Positions 50,405 to 62,210 are shown, numbered from the stretch's first letter. The stretch: 64,000 bases of DNA from Chaenocephalus aceratus (GCA_023974075.1 CM043791.1:5721829-5785828), one strand, 5' to 3'. Notes: generated from the letters alone by a model not told the origin. A program made the numbers and translations.

Positions 50405-51356
50405 ACTCCACGAGGACACACGGTGATAGCTGTTTATAGACGCTTTCACACCGCAGTACTTTTCCCAGTATAGTTCCGAAAATCTGAGTTCAAACAAAAA
50501 AAATCCGGAACTAGAACTTAATTCATGAGAACCTTTTCACTTCCTGCTAGAGAGCAGGTACTTTCATGGGAGAAAAAGGTTCCCATTTCTGATTGGCTGG
50601 GCGGATTCCAAACCACGGCCCGTAAAACTCAAAGTTTTGTGAAGCTGCCATTTTATTATACTCGCATTAGCATTATTAGCATTAGCTAATAATAGAACTA
50701 AGTTCTGATTAACTAAGTACGGCAAAGTACTTGGTGTGAAAGCGCCTTATAACTCTAGCTTCCAACATGTCGGACACACCCCATAATACAAAATGGCTGA
50801 CTTCCGTCCGCAGGCCCCGGGACGGCGGGGGAAATAGGTGAAAATGTGACAAAGCAGCGCTATAAAGTTAATAGCTTAGAGAAAGAAAGCTTATAATAGT
50901 CCACATTCGTTTCCCTCCCCGGCCGTCACACACACAGGAGAACGCCGCAGTGTTCACTCGCGTTCGTTCTCTGCTTCAGTAGGAGGTTGCGGTCGGGTGG
51001 TTGCTAATGGCAAGCTAATAATGCTAGTAGTTAAGCGACCGTCGACTCCACGAGGACACATGGTGATAGCTGTTTATAACTCTAGCGTCCAACATGGCGG
51101 ACACACCCCATAATACAACGCGGCTAACTTCGGTCCGCAGGCCCCGGGACGGCGGGGGAAATAGGTGAAAATGTGACAAAGCAGCACTATAAAGTTAATA
51201 GCTTAGAGAAATAAAGCTTACAATAGTACACATTCGTTTCCCTCCCCCCGTCACACACACAGGAGAGCGCAGCAGTGTTCACTCGCGTTCGTTCTCTGCT
51301 TCAGTAGGAGGTTGCGGTCGGGTTGCTAATTGCAAGCTAATAATGCTACCGTCGAC
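50405..51356. repeat. Tandem duplication, two ~310-330-bp units, one with a MITE
   Basis: Unit 1 (50405-51045) and unit 2 (51046-about 51356) both start ACTCCACGAGGACACA and share GCAGGCCCCGGGACGGCGGG and TTCACTCGCGTTCGTTCTCT. Unit 1 contains the 310-bp MITE at 50438-50747; unit 2 is empty at that site. The units are GC-rich and CpG-containing, reminiscent of a 5' region, but no ORF follows. Confidence 0.92.
50438..50747. mobile_element. Short PIF/Harbinger-like MITE, copy 3
   Basis: Ends AGACGCTTTCACACCGCAGT and, inverted, AGGCGCTTTCACACC; TSD TAT. The interior (CCAAACCACGGCCC, TTTTATTATACTCGCATTAG) matches the 26.1-kb MITE on the opposite strand. Unit 2 of the tandem duplication gives the pre-insertion sequence. 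Confidence 0.9.
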
Positions 51357-51917
51357 GTCGACTCATACGCCATAATCCACAACCTTACATTTGAACAAGA
51401 TACCAGTTTCAAGATACCATTTATTTAACTTCTCCTTTTCGCATATTGTAAAAACAACTCACCTCTGTCCTCTCTGTCCCCTAATGCGCCTCCTGTTCGT
51501 GTCGAATGTAGGTCTACTCTCCTGTAATTCAAGTTTACTCATCAGTATAGTTGCAATGGTCAAATTCGACATAAAAACTATTTCAAATTGGATTAAAAAG
51601 TTACAGATACAAGATATACATATTAAGTAAAATAATTACAATTTACAGACATTATTCATGCTTACATCAACCGCAAAACATTAATTTTAATCGAGTGAAA
51701 CGTACTGCTTCGGTTAGAAAAATGGCTGTGTCGAAGGTCTTGGATGGCGCTCCTTTGCCGGAAATTGAGGGGTGTGGTCAATTCAACACTCGGGTGTGAG
51801 AGTCCTCGCAACGACCAAAATTGACACTTTCAGGGAAAAAAAGCTTGACTAAATTAAGTGTTAAAATAACACTGAACCCTGCTGATTAACACTAACACTG
51901 AAAATATAACACTGGCA
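51357..51917. other. No gene recognised
   Basis: A stretch with repeated AACACT motifs at about 51855-51915 abuts the LINE. Nothing else could be assigned. Confidence 0.5.
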
Positions 51918-51925
51918 CATTTGCT

Positions 51926-52265
51926 GTGCTGGCAATGGCTGATGTGTGGCGGACCCTGTCTCTCGAATATACATTTTATTCTAAGGTGCATAAATCCTAC
52001 TCAAGAATTGACTACCTCTTAATATCCCACTCTGTTATTAAAAATGTAATGGATGCGGACATACATAGTATTGTCTTATCAGACCAGGCCCCTCAGTCTA
52101 TCACTTTTTTCCTAGTTGCTAGTGAGAACAGACCTAAACAATGGAGACTTAACAACTTTTTGTTAAAAGATGACACATTCATCTCACTTATTGAAAATAA
52201 AATAATATATATCAATAAATGTAGACTCTGTGTCTTCCATTCCAACAGTATGAGAAGCCTTTAAG
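51926..52265 (+). pseudogene. L1 endonuclease C-terminal part
   Basis: ADVWRTLSLEYTFYSKVHKS and YSRIDYLLIS are the conserved C-terminal EN motifs of L1 (SDH region: LSDQAPQSI). EN nicks the genomic target. The N-terminal half is missing. One frameshift and a TGA in place of Trp occur before the insertion. Confidence 0.85.
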
Positions 52266-52292
52266 CCTTAAAGGCTTCTCATACTGTTGGAA
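52240..52292. repeat. Perfect 53-bp palindrome at a hAT/L1 junction
   Basis: The 26-base left arm TTCCAACAGTATGAGAAGCC...TTTAAG is L1 coding sequence. It is followed by one C and then its exact inverted copy. The axis sits at the end of the hAT target duplication CTTTAAG (52259-52265; right copy CTTTAAGG at 57418-57425). The inverted copy replaces the left end of the hAT. Confidence 0.95.
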
Positions 52293-52342
52293 CCTGACAT
52301 GACGATAACGAGTGTTTTAAAAAAAACACAAATCCCTCCCTG
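52293..52342. repeat. hAT-A copy 3, left piece
   Basis: CCTGACATGACGATAACG and AAACACAAATCCCT match 6752-6800 of hAT-A copy 1. The second piece resumes at 57089. Confidence 0.75.
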
Positions 52343-52459
52343 CATGGGCGGCGCCAGGATTTTTTTTGCTGTTGCTATATGACAGCACGGCGTTGCTAGT
52401 TAATTTTCAAAATAAATAAACAAACAATACCAGTGGGCCAAGTACAAGCCTGTTCATAT

Positions 52460-52652
52460 TGTAGCGTTCACCGCTATTCAAGATCATAGCATCACTCGAG
52501 CCTTCAATGTCGAAAACGTTCTCTTTATTTTCTGGTATTGACGGCCACAGCCACGCCTTACAGAACCAATCAATAGTATAACACTCATTATGACTTTTCC
52601 CCACACTCGAACACAACTCCTACCGTCTCGTACTCCCTCCACACACACACCG

Positions 52653-52692
<40 letters not shown>

Positions 52693-52804
52693 GGAAGGGG
52701 CGGTCTCTCACTAACTCCCACCAACAACATTGCCTAAATAACTTTACAAATGCACTAAAACTGTGCACATCTGATAACTGACATAACTACTTGGACACGC
52801 TACA
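52460..52804 (-). repeat. Solo LTR (minus strand)
   Basis: It begins and ends TGTAGCG...CGCTACA and is flanked by ATAT (52456-52459 and 52805-52808). Read on the minus strand, AATAAAGAGAACG lies ~80 bp before the 3' end, giving orientation. It contains an (AC)n tract at about 52658-52690. Confidence 0.8.
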
Positions 52805-53028
52805 ATATTATCCTTAATATTTACATTCAAAATATTCCTTTGACACTTATAACATTACTTTGCAAGGTAAGCACAACCAACATAAGTTTGTAAAAGCAGA
52901 ATTTGAACACTGTTTCTGTGCTCCTACAATATTTTTGTATAATACCAACACCCTGAGCGTACAAGTACACAATAGCGATCGTTCACTGTTTCAACTGGCA
53001 TGCTGTGGCATTTAACCTCATCATCATC

Positions 53029-53054
53029 ACACACACACACACACACACACGCAC

Positions 53055-53087
<33 letters not shown>
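53029..53087. repeat. (AC)n microsatellite
   Basis: Interrupted CA repeat (two GCACAC interruptions). Confidence 0.95.
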
Positions 53088-53332
53088 GCAGTGGTGAGGA
53101 TCTCAGCCTGCCACTGACGTTCAACCAGAAAACATCAGCCGTTAGTAGCTGTTAACAGTTAGCACACAGAGCTCACAGCTCCTCATATCTGTTCAGAAAC
53201 TAGACAAAAGTGAAACAAGTACAAACCACAGACTGTCTGTGTCATGGAGAATACAGTCGCTGGTTTATTTATGTCTGTAGGCCGTTGTTGTGAGTGTGGA
53301 CGGAGTAGGCCTATACAACATTGGTCGACCAG

Positions 53333-55427
53333 AGGCCTGTACTACAAAGCTGGTTCAACCTAACCTGGATATGTTTGAGTTAGCCGGTTGGCCTAATCCA
53401 AAACATACGCGCTCTCTCTAAACGGTACTACGACGCGGGTTATCAAGTGGATCGCTCAAGCCAGCCGTGTCCTATCTAGTTAGGTGCGCGTTCACATGAA
53501 AGGGGTGGTATTTGGAGCATTCGGCCAATCACAGACATGGAGAAGCGCACTGACAGCGCAGCGTCATACTTCCTGAATGAAAAGTGAACTTTAATACTAG
53601 TCAAATATGAAGAAGTTAAACTTTAAACATCCATGACTTAAACACTTTATCCAGGATCAAAGCCACAGAGCTGCACCTGCAAGGTGAATACAGCTGGCAA
53701 AAGAACAAGTGTTTGAATGCGTACATTAACAGGTTTATGATATCACTGCCCCGTCTCTAAAACACGATCTGACTTTAATTACATTTGACTCAAGTGTTTC
53801 GTCAACTTAATGTGTTGCTTAAATAATACTTCTGCATACAGTATGTGACAGCTGTGAGTGTTGCACGGCCAGATACGGCTCAAGAAGCTGATTCAGATAA
53901 GGAGATATATGATACTTTATGATGTGATATGATGTGATATGAATGATAATGGGACACATCGACGTCTGCACTCAGTGTACTTATGTTGTGGCAGCTATTT
54001 AAGTGCTTTCTTGACGCTAATGTTATACTAGTCAGATTGCTCTGAAGATGGAGGTGATATTCTATTCATTTTCACGTTCACACAGTCGGGGATTTTTGCC
54101 GGCCGTCTTTCCTGCAACGGCAGCTTTTCTGTATTTCCTTTCTCCTGTAATATGACTTGATCGCTTTAAACTCCGCACACTGAGCTCTGATTGGTCAGCA
54201 GGCGGTGCATTCACTGAGTTGAGCTCTTAGCCTGCAACCTAACCAGGGGGGTATACTACGAAGCAGGATTTTCGCTTAGCCGGCTAAATTCAGGGAAAAC
54301 TCCGGCTTTCCGGTCCTACGAAGCTGGTTCTCTTTTTAGCAGGCTAGATCTCCATGGTAACTTATACTTAGCGGCTAACCTGGTCGGGACCAGGTTAGGT
54401 TGCAGGCTAAGAGCTCAACTCAGTGAAAGCACCGCCTGCTGACCAATCAGAGCTCAGTGTGCGGAGTTTAAAGCGATCAAGTCATATTACAGGAGAAAGG
54501 AAATACAGAAAAGCTGCCGTTGCTCGAAAGACGGCCGGCAAAAATCACCGACTGTGTGAACGTGAACATTAATAGAATATCACCTCCATCTTCAGAGCAA
54601 TCTGACTATTATAACATTAGCGTTAAGAAAGCTTACTTAAATATCTGCCACAATATAAGTAACCGGATCAGAGTAACATTAAGTACAGTCCGCGGCATAT
54701 CACATCACAATGTATCATATATTTCCTTATCTGAGTCAGCTGAGCCGTATCTGGCCGTGCAACACTCACAGTGTCACATAGGCTACTGTATGCAGAAGTA
54801 TTATTTTAAGCAACACATTAAGTTGACGAAACACTCGAAACAAATGTAATTAAAGTCAGATCGTGTTTTAGACGGGGCAGTGATATCATAAACCTGTTAA
54901 TGTACGCATTCAAACACTTTTTCTGTTACCAGCTGTATTCACCTTGCAGGTGCAGCTATGTGGCTTTTATCCTGGATAAAGTGTTTAAGTCATGGATGTT
55001 TAAAGTTTAACTTCTTCATTTTTGACTAGTATTAAAGTTCACTTTTCATTCAGGAAGTATGACGCTGCGCTGTCAGTATGCTTGTCCATGTTTGTGATTG
55101 GTCGAATGCTCCAAATACCACCCCTTTCATGTGAACGCGTACCTAACTGGATAGGACACGGCTGGCTTGAGCGATCCACTTGATAACCAGCGTCGTAGTA
55201 CCGTTTAGTGAGAGCGCGTATGTTTTGGATTAGGCCAACCGGCTAACTCAAACATATCCAGGTTAGGTTGAACCAGCTTCGTAGTACAGGCCCCTGGTCC
55301 CGACCAGGTTAGCCGCTAAGCATAAGTTACCCTGCTAAAAAGAGAACCAGCTTCGTAGGACCGGAAAGCCGGAGTTTTCCCTGAATTTAGCCGGCTAAGC
55401 GAAAATCCTGCTTCGTAGTATACCCCC
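53333..55427. repeat. 2.1-kb palindromic complex of CTACGAAGC-type elements
   Basis: Arm 1 (53333-54243) starts GGCCTGTACTACAAAGCTGG. Its inverted copy (about 54390-55301) ends with the complement (CCAGCTTCGTAGTACAGGCC). Between the arms, 54249-54390 begins GGGGGGTATACTACGAAGCA, and its own inverted copy closes the structure at 55303-55427. Both end types share TACTACGAAGC, a terminus common in teleost MITEs. The likeliest reading is one complete element (54249-55427) inserted in, or rearranged with, an inverted relative. No ORF has a known domain. Confidence 0.88.
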
Positions 55428-55547
55428 CCGATCTTCATAAAACAAGCATTTTAAAAGTGTTTTTGCCTGCCGCCTGTCTGCAGACATGTCAAGCATTAAT
55501 TCATGGTTTTTACTAACCGGTATCAGTATGTTCAACCCAGTCTCACG

Positions 55548-55638
55548 GCATTTCGTGTTCACCAACACGATTTTTAATCTATTGATTCGTGTTCACCAAC
55601 ACGATTTGCCCCTTTTTTTCGTGTTGCACAGCACGATT
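55548..55638. repeat. Three tandem hairpin motifs CGTGTTCACCAACACG
   Basis: TCGTGTTCACCAACACGATT occurs twice (about 55553 and 55586). A third, diverged unit TCGTGTTGCACAGCACGATT lies at about 55619. Each can form a short stem-loop (CGTGTT/AACACG). Confidence 0.88.
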
Positions 55639-55910
55639 TTAAAAGCAATGTATTTCTACTGCCTGCAGCACGTCTTTTTCTCCGGTCGGGTCGTGGGAGA
55701 CCGGAAGCTGTGTGGTTCATAAAAACATGTTCTTACTCAATATCAAGCCACAATTATTGCTTTTATTTTAAATCGTATAATTTCGGACTTTTGTTGCCGT
55801 CTGTGAGGAAAATAAATGGGGCTGGTATTAATCACGGTAAAATATGTTCATTTTGTTGTAGTTGTAGCTCCCGAGCCAGCGCGTCTTGTTTGAATGATGC
55901 GAGTAAACAC

Positions 55911-56889
55911 TAGTGATGTGTCGGTCGCAAACTCTTTTAAGTGAACGACGGGAGCCGGCTCTCGCCCGCGAACGAGCCGTTTTTTGTTTTGTTTTTGCGG
56001 AGGGATCTAGATCGGCATGAAGGCACATTATGCTTATTACACATGGCCACATTCTCAACAAAGTAACGACATGACTCCCAATAATAATTGAAATACTTTT
56101 ATGGATTTAGAAAATGATTTTATTGATTTAAAAAATAGTTTTATGTATTGATTTAAATTCACATGCATCCGCTAAGAAAAGTAGTCCGTTGTTACTGTTT
56201 GAACTAACGTAACAACGGCAGGAACTGCTTCGATAGTGTTTTTGAGGAGCTTTTTGATTACAGATTTGAAAACATCGTTGCTTGCTTTAAAAGTAGCACA
56301 ATTCATTATGTCAAAGCTTGGAAACTATCTAGATATCCCTGCCCTAATGCCAAAGTAACTGGCAACTGAATATGTGTCGCCGTTTGATGTCTATGTCTGG
56401 ACCGCTGCATAAAAAGGAGGGTTTCTGCCCCATTACTTCTCTTCTTACTTCTATAAGAATAAAACACGGAGGTCGGAGATCTCTTTTTGTCCCCCTCTTC
56501 TCCCCGCTGCAGCCTAGCAGCTGATCTCAAAGCACGCTCCCCTCTCCTGCAGGGAGAAAAACTATATTTATATACTTTATATAGGTCGATACAGTAGCCC
56601 CTTTTTTAAAATATTTTTTATAGGTGTTGCCATCTGTTTTGTGTAGCGTGGTTCTACAAGCAAGTCAATGCATTCATTGGGTGGTATCAGAGAGTTACAC
56701 GGGTCTGTAAATGCAATGAAAACAATTGGCCACAGCAAATAATTTATATTTGATTTAATTAAAAGGTATAATATGTGGTAAACTGAAGAGCCGTTTGGGA
56801 GCCGTTTGGGAGCCAAAAGAGCCGGCTCTTCTTGGTGAGCCGAGCCAAATGATCCGGCTCACCAAGAAGAGCCGGAATTCACATCACTA
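55911..56889. mobile_element. Non-autonomous hAT (TAGTGATGTG)
   Basis: Ends TAGTGATGTGTCGGTCGC and, inverted, TAGTGATGTGAATTCCGGC; perfect TSD GTAAACAC at 55903-55910 and 56890-56897. Near the right end is a long internal inverted repeat CCGGCTCTTCTTGGTGAGCC / GGCTCACCAAGAAGAGCCGG. Confidence 0.95.
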
Positions 56890-57088
56890 GTAAACACAGC
56901 TGGCAGCCGTAGTGAAACCATGGGTGAAACTCGAGCGATGGGAGCGAACAACGACCCCTGATAGATCTTGCGAGAATGTGTATAAATATAGATACATTTT
57001 CATAACAAAACAATGGGGTTGCTAGGCCAATTGTTGGAGTTGCTATAGCAACTCAAAGCTACCCCCTGGCCCCGCCCCTGCCTCCCTG

Positions 57089-57348
57089 TGTGTCTCTGAG
57101 CCGCAGCGACACGGGCCTGATTCAGAGCGGGTCATTCTGCTGTTGGTTCTGGACTGGTGTTGCTGGAGAAAGCAGACTGGTCCGTGTGTGGTGTTGCTGT
57201 GCCACTGTCACGTCTGTCCCTTGATCACTGCGTCACCGACCAATTTAATATTCGTGTCACAGAAACAATTCTAAAATAAAAAACCGTTATTGTCGAGTCG
57301 CGGCCGAAAAATCAATAAGCAACCTTACTACGCTATAATCGATAATCG
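57089..57348. repeat. hAT-A copy 3, right piece
   Basis: GTCTCTGAGCCGCAGCGACACG through GTCGCGGCCGAAAAATCA is collinear with 6810-7050 of hAT-A copy 1, at lower identity. Confidence 0.85.
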
Positions 57349-57429
57349 AGTGGCGAGCTACTGAAAAGCTGCCCGCGAGCTACCGGTAGCTCGCGATCTA
57401 CGTGTTGGAGAGCCCTGCTTTAAGGCCAC

Positions 57430-60330
57430 CTGCAGAGGGTGGATAATCAGCCATGCAAGCTGATCAACCGCGAATTCCAAACATTTTACTCCAATTTATA
57501 TCAAACTGAATGCACAGCACAAGACCATAGCCTGGATAATTTTTTTAAGAATGTTACACTTCCTGTACTAAATCCTACTCAGAAACACGAGTTGGAATCT
57601 TGTGTCATAGCGTCTGCCATAACATCTCTTACATCGGGTAAGACCCCTGGGTGCGATGGCTTTAGTATTGAATTTTATAAATGCTTTCTGGAAGTGTTGT
57701 TGCCATTGTTGGTTATGTTGACAGGATAGAAAAACAATCAATGCCCCTAACAATGTGTACCGCCACATTATGTCTACTTCCAAAACCTGGGAAAGATCAT
57801 CAATACATGAGCAACTACCGACCCCTAAGTCTTCTTAACAATGATTACAAAGTGTTTGCAAAAATCCTAGCCCTTCGCCTGGAGGAAGTTATCCCATCCC
57901 TAGTGAATCTAGACCAGGTAGGATTGCTGGACGCCAGTCAGCTAATAACATGAAAAGGCTGCTCCAGGTTATTTTTAGCGCTAACTCCCTCCATCTTCCA
58001 TGGCAATATCACTGGATGCAGAGAAAGCCTTCGACAGAATAGAATGGCCATATTTATTTAATGTTCTATCAAAAGTTGGATTTGGCCCTGTCTGTAGAGA
58101 TGGTTTAAAGCTTTTTTACAATAAGCCAGTCTCCTCAGTCAGAAGCAACAACATGCTTTCTGATCCTTTCCCCCTGCATCGGGGAACACGGCAGGGATGT
58201 CCAATATCCCCTCTAATATTAATTTTAGCTCTTGAGGCCTTGGCTTGTGCCATCCGGGAAAATCCAGGAATTATGCGTATCCCAAAGTGCGGACATCAGT
58301 TCAAAATAAACGTATACGCTGATGATATCCTTTTAACATTAGTTGACCCACTAAATTCTATACCTAAGGTGCTAAAATAAAATAAATTGGAGTAATAGTG
58401 AAGCCATGCCACTATCAGACTCACTCTAACCACTGAGGCTCTGCTCCTTTTGTTTGGAAAGCTGATGCATTTGATGCACTTGGGCATAAACATCAGATCA
58501 CCAATTAACAAGATCTTCGAAATGAATGGTCCAGGCTTACTTAGAACTATTAAAGATGACTTGAGAAGATGGACTTCTTTACCCCTATCGCTGTGGGGAA
58601 GGGTGGATTTGTTAAAAATGAATGTCCTACCAAGATTGACCTATATAATATCCTCAATTCCCCTTCAAATCCCACAATATTGGTTAGAAATAAACACTAT
58701 ATTCTCTCAATTCATAGGATAAAAAACCACGAATCAACCATAAAAAGTTGTCTATGCCGAGGATAACAGGTGGACTGGGGGTACCCAATTTATACTTATA
58801 TTATCTCTAATTTAATGCCAGATTCCCTATAGTATGGAGTTATGGAGCGACACCGAAAAAAGCTAACTGGGACTGGCTGGAAGGACAAATAATTACAGAA
58901 AACAATAAATCAATATCTTTAAATTCATTATGGTACTCCCCCAAATCCAATCTGAATAATCCATGAATTCAATTGTCTATCAGTGTGGTTACATCTGTAG
59001 AAAGGAGGCTAGGCATCACTGGTATTTCCCTCCCTTCATGCCCATTATGGAAAAACCCAATATTCACAGCGGGCGGTAACCCATTGAATAATATACATAT
59101 GCAAGCACATGACATACAACACATTGGGCAAATAGTAAAAAACAATATCATAACTCCGTTCACAGTGTTGATGGAACATGTTAATCTGAATAAATCACTC
59201 TTTGTCAGGATTCTCATGTTTTGTCACGTTTGTAGTTTTGTATGTCTGGTTATGGGTATTTTCCTCCTGGTATATTGTCTGGTCTCTTTTCCCTGTGTTT
59301 TCATGTCTGTCGTTAGTTTCCCTGGTGTGTCTAATTTCCTGATTGTTTTCACCTGTCACTCCTTGTGTGTCTCCTGTGCTCATCAGTGTCAGCCCCGCCC
59401 CTGATTGTTCCCACCTGTGTCTAGTTACCCTGTGTTTAAATTCCCCTGTCTCCAAGTGTTCAGTGTCGGTTCGTCTTGTGATTTGGCTTGTCCTCGGTGA
59501 GTGTTCTGTTCTGTCTGTGTATATATAGCCTTGAAATAAAGGAATTATTTTTACTTTAATCTGCATTTGGGTCCTACCTGCTTCACACACCGTAACACTC
59601 TTCCTCTCCTATACCTACACAATCAAATATTAAAAACTTAACATCAAAAGATACAACAAAAAAAACATATGAACCTAAAAAGACTTGCAAACAAGAAAGG
59701 AATGATTGCAGGTATATATAAACTTCTCCTCACCTCAACCGCCAATACTAATCTGCAGACACAGAAAAGATGGGAGCAGGATTTAGGCATCACCCTTACC
59801 CCAGTTTGAGTGGGACAGAATCTGGTCGAACTCAACATCAATCTCCAAGTGTGTCCGGTTTAGAGTAATACAGTTACAAATCCTTCACAGAGCATACATC
59901 ACACCCTGTAGACTCAAAAAGATGGATCAAACACTCTCAGGCCTATGCTGGCATGGTTGTGCGGAAGTGGGAACCCTTTTACATTGTCCTTGGTCCTGTC
60001 TGTCCGGCTGTAAAATCTCTATGGGACGTAGTTGGAGATGCTCTCGCTGAGATCTTGAACATAGAGATACTCTTAACTCCAGCTAAATGCTTGCTGGGAT
60101 CCCCGCTCATTGGCATAAAATCAAAATGTGCAAGTAAACTTATAGCCCTTGCATGACTTTCAACTAAACGCCTCGTTCTTATGAACTGGAAAGTCAGAAA
60201 GCACAACTGCTTCAATTTAAATAGATGGCTGGAGGACTTCCTAAACATCTTGAGTATGGAAGAAGCTGCTTTCTCCCTGTTATATTTGGTTAAGCCAGAC
60301 AACAGGCTTTAGGATAAGATAAGGGCTTTC
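57430..60330 (+). pseudogene. L1 reverse transcriptase and C-terminal region
   Basis: Motifs in order: INREFQTFYSNLYQTE, SLTSGKTPGCDGFSIEFYK, LLPKPGKDHQYMSNYRPLSL, motif A SLDAEKAFDRIEWPYLF, motif B GTRQGCPISPLILILALEAL and motif C VYADDILL with intact YADD. Then come WTSLPLSLWGRVDLLKMNVL and the C-terminal CWHGCAEVGTLLH. There are multiple frameshifts (about 57690-57720, 57950-58000, 58375, 58720) and a solo LTR near the end. The catalytic Asp residues survive but the gene is broken. Confidence 0.9.
59203..59597 (+). repeat. Solo LTR of a Gypsy-like element
   Basis: Begins TGTCAGGATTCTCATG and ends CACACCGTAACA; perfect 5-bp TSD CTCTT (59198-59202 and 59598-59602). TATATATAG (about 59519) and AATAAAGG (about 59534) lie in the order expected of a plus-oriented LTR promoter and polyadenylation signal. 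Confidence 0.93.
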
Positions 60331-60486
60331 CTGGACTCAAACCTTCTTGGCTGCCAACAATAAATATAATAATAATATTAATAAATAAAGAGAAATAAGC
60401 TATGAAGAAACAGACAAAATAACGGTAATAATAATGAAAGAAGTGAAATTAAATGGGAAATGGATGAATAGGTGAATTAATCAGAA

Positions 60487-60623
<137 letters not shown>

Positions 60624-60890
60624 TATATAATGTGTGCATATATGTATATATATTTATTTATTTGTCTATTTGTTTATCTATTAAACAATGAAGTATATCT
60701 ATATTATGAAGCAAATCATGTATAAATACAACACCATATGCATACATAAAATGTAACTGACACTGTAATCCCTCTACCCCCCACGCTTCATGTTATTGTC
60801 CTGTCCTATTTGTGATGTGTGTGAGCCATGTCCTTGTATGTTTTTGTCTTTGAAAATGTTTAATAAAATATAAATGTTAAAAATAAATTC

Positions 60891-61303
60891 AATGGAAAGG
60901 AATACCAATATCTCTTTCATTTAAAAGAAAGATCTAGAGCTCATTGAGGAGAGAAATAAAGCCAATGAAATGGAATGACAGTATTACCCTGAGAGAAGAT
61001 GAGGGATGTCAGCTTCAAACCATTCTATTCAAATATACTTCCAGTTCAGTATACCATACTATAGCTCGGAAGCCTAATGCAGAACACATTTCTTCTTGCT
61101 ACAACATACCAAAAGCAGGAAGGGAAATAGGCTCTGAAGAGTTACTCCAGATGTGGCGTTTTCACAGTGCCACAGATGTCCATAAAAAGCGGACACACTT
61201 CCATCACAGTCCAGAGATATTCGACCAACATTTGTATAGCTTATTTAGCTTTGAAAACAGATAATGTACATTGAACATGGAGGCAATTCTCTATTTTCTC
61301 TTT
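60891..61303. other. No supported gene
   Basis: A 106-codon frame (60944-61264) has no recognised domain and unremarkable composition. I regard it as chance. Confidence 0.45.
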
Positions 61304-61311
61304 GCAATTAG

Positions 61312-61866
61312 CAGTGTTGGAAAGTCATAAAGTACTCCATTGAAAGTAAAAGTCCTGATTTCTAGGTTGTACTTAATTAAACGTAGAAAAAGTATTTGCA
61401 TCAAAATATACTTAAAGTACAAAAAGTAATGCACAATATCCCATTTTGAAATAATAAACTTAAATACAGAAGTATTATCAGCTAAATATACCTCAAGTAT
61501 CAAAAGTACATGTTACAGAATGGATATTTTCACAGTATTAGATTATTATGTTTATTATATTATCCTGTTTTTATAAATGTAAGAGCATTTTAGTGTTGTA
61601 GTTTGTCAATGTGGAGCACATTTGGATACTATTTAGATAAGTAGTATATTCCAGCATTATACCATGTCAGCATATATGTGATATTATGTGTACCAAGTGA
61701 CTGAGTGTTAAAATAAATGTAGTGGCGTAAAAACGTTCCTATATTCACCTCTGGAATGAAGCAAATTATAAAGAAGCAATACATGTAACAACTTAAGTAC
61801 AAATATGTCAAAAACTTACTTAATTCCATAACTTGAGTAAATGTACTTAGTTACTTTCCACAGCTG
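61312..61866. mobile_element. Non-autonomous hAT (CAGTGTTGGAAAGT)
   Basis: Ends CAGTGTTGGAAAGTCAT and, inverted, CAGCTGTGGAAAGTAACTAA. Flanks GCAATTAG (61304-61311) and GTAATTAG (61867-61874), 7 of 8 matching. Internal AAGTAC-type repeats are typical of this abundant teleost family. Confidence 0.9.
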
Positions 61867-62083
61867 GTAATTAGACCATAATGACTTGGGGAGATAAGAC
61901 CCGGAAAATTCAACTGTAATAAATCTGTAATAACTGTGCAATATATACCTACACTTTCACTACTATCACACTGCTTTATACATGCTACACTTAAATAATG
62001 TTACTGGTAATTTATGTTGTCCACCTGCATGTGTTATTTTGTAAATTGTAATTGTTAGCTTTAATATTGTATGCATGCCTCTT

Positions 62084-62210
62084 AATCAATAAATCAATCA
62101 ATCAATGTTTATGTATATAGCCCAATATCACAAATGTTGCATTTGTCTCAGTGGACTTTACAGTTTGTACAGAATATGAATATGACACCTTAATGAATAT
62201 GACGTCTTAA
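62084..62210 (-). repeat. L2 LINE 3' tail fragment
   Basis: AATCAATCAATCAATG followed by TATATAGCCCAATATCACAA matches the 3' end of the L2 at 30024-30140. Confidence 0.9.

Larger units (their letters stand above)
52343..57080. mobile_element. hAT (CATGGGCGGCGCCAGGA), 4.7 kb with nested elements
   Basis: The left end is CATGGGCGGCGCCAGGA and the inverted right end CAGGGGCGGGGCCAGGG. TTGCTATAxxxCA-like subterminal sequence is shared. TSD CCTCCCTG (52335-52342 and 57081-57088), perfect. It splits hAT-A copy 3. It contains a solo LTR, AC repeats, a 2.1-kb palindrome and a 1-kb hAT; no transposase ORF was recognised. Confidence 0.82.
52266..57417. mobile_element. hAT with only a right terminus (CAGGGCTCTCCAACACG)
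   Basis: The right end, on the minus strand, reads CAGGGCTCTCCAACACGTAG followed by GCTCGC-rich subterminal sequence, and abuts CTTTAAGG (57418). The left end is absent, replaced by the palindromic copy of the flank. Inside are pieces of hAT-A copy 3 and the complete hAT at 52343-57080. Confidence 0.75.

Noticed and set aside
54520..54849. 109-codon plus ORF in the palindrome
   Set aside because: No domain, and its counterpart in the other arm is not open; most likely chance.
60944..61264. 106-codon plus ORF after the L1
   Set aside because: No recognisable domain, signal or homologous copy in the window.
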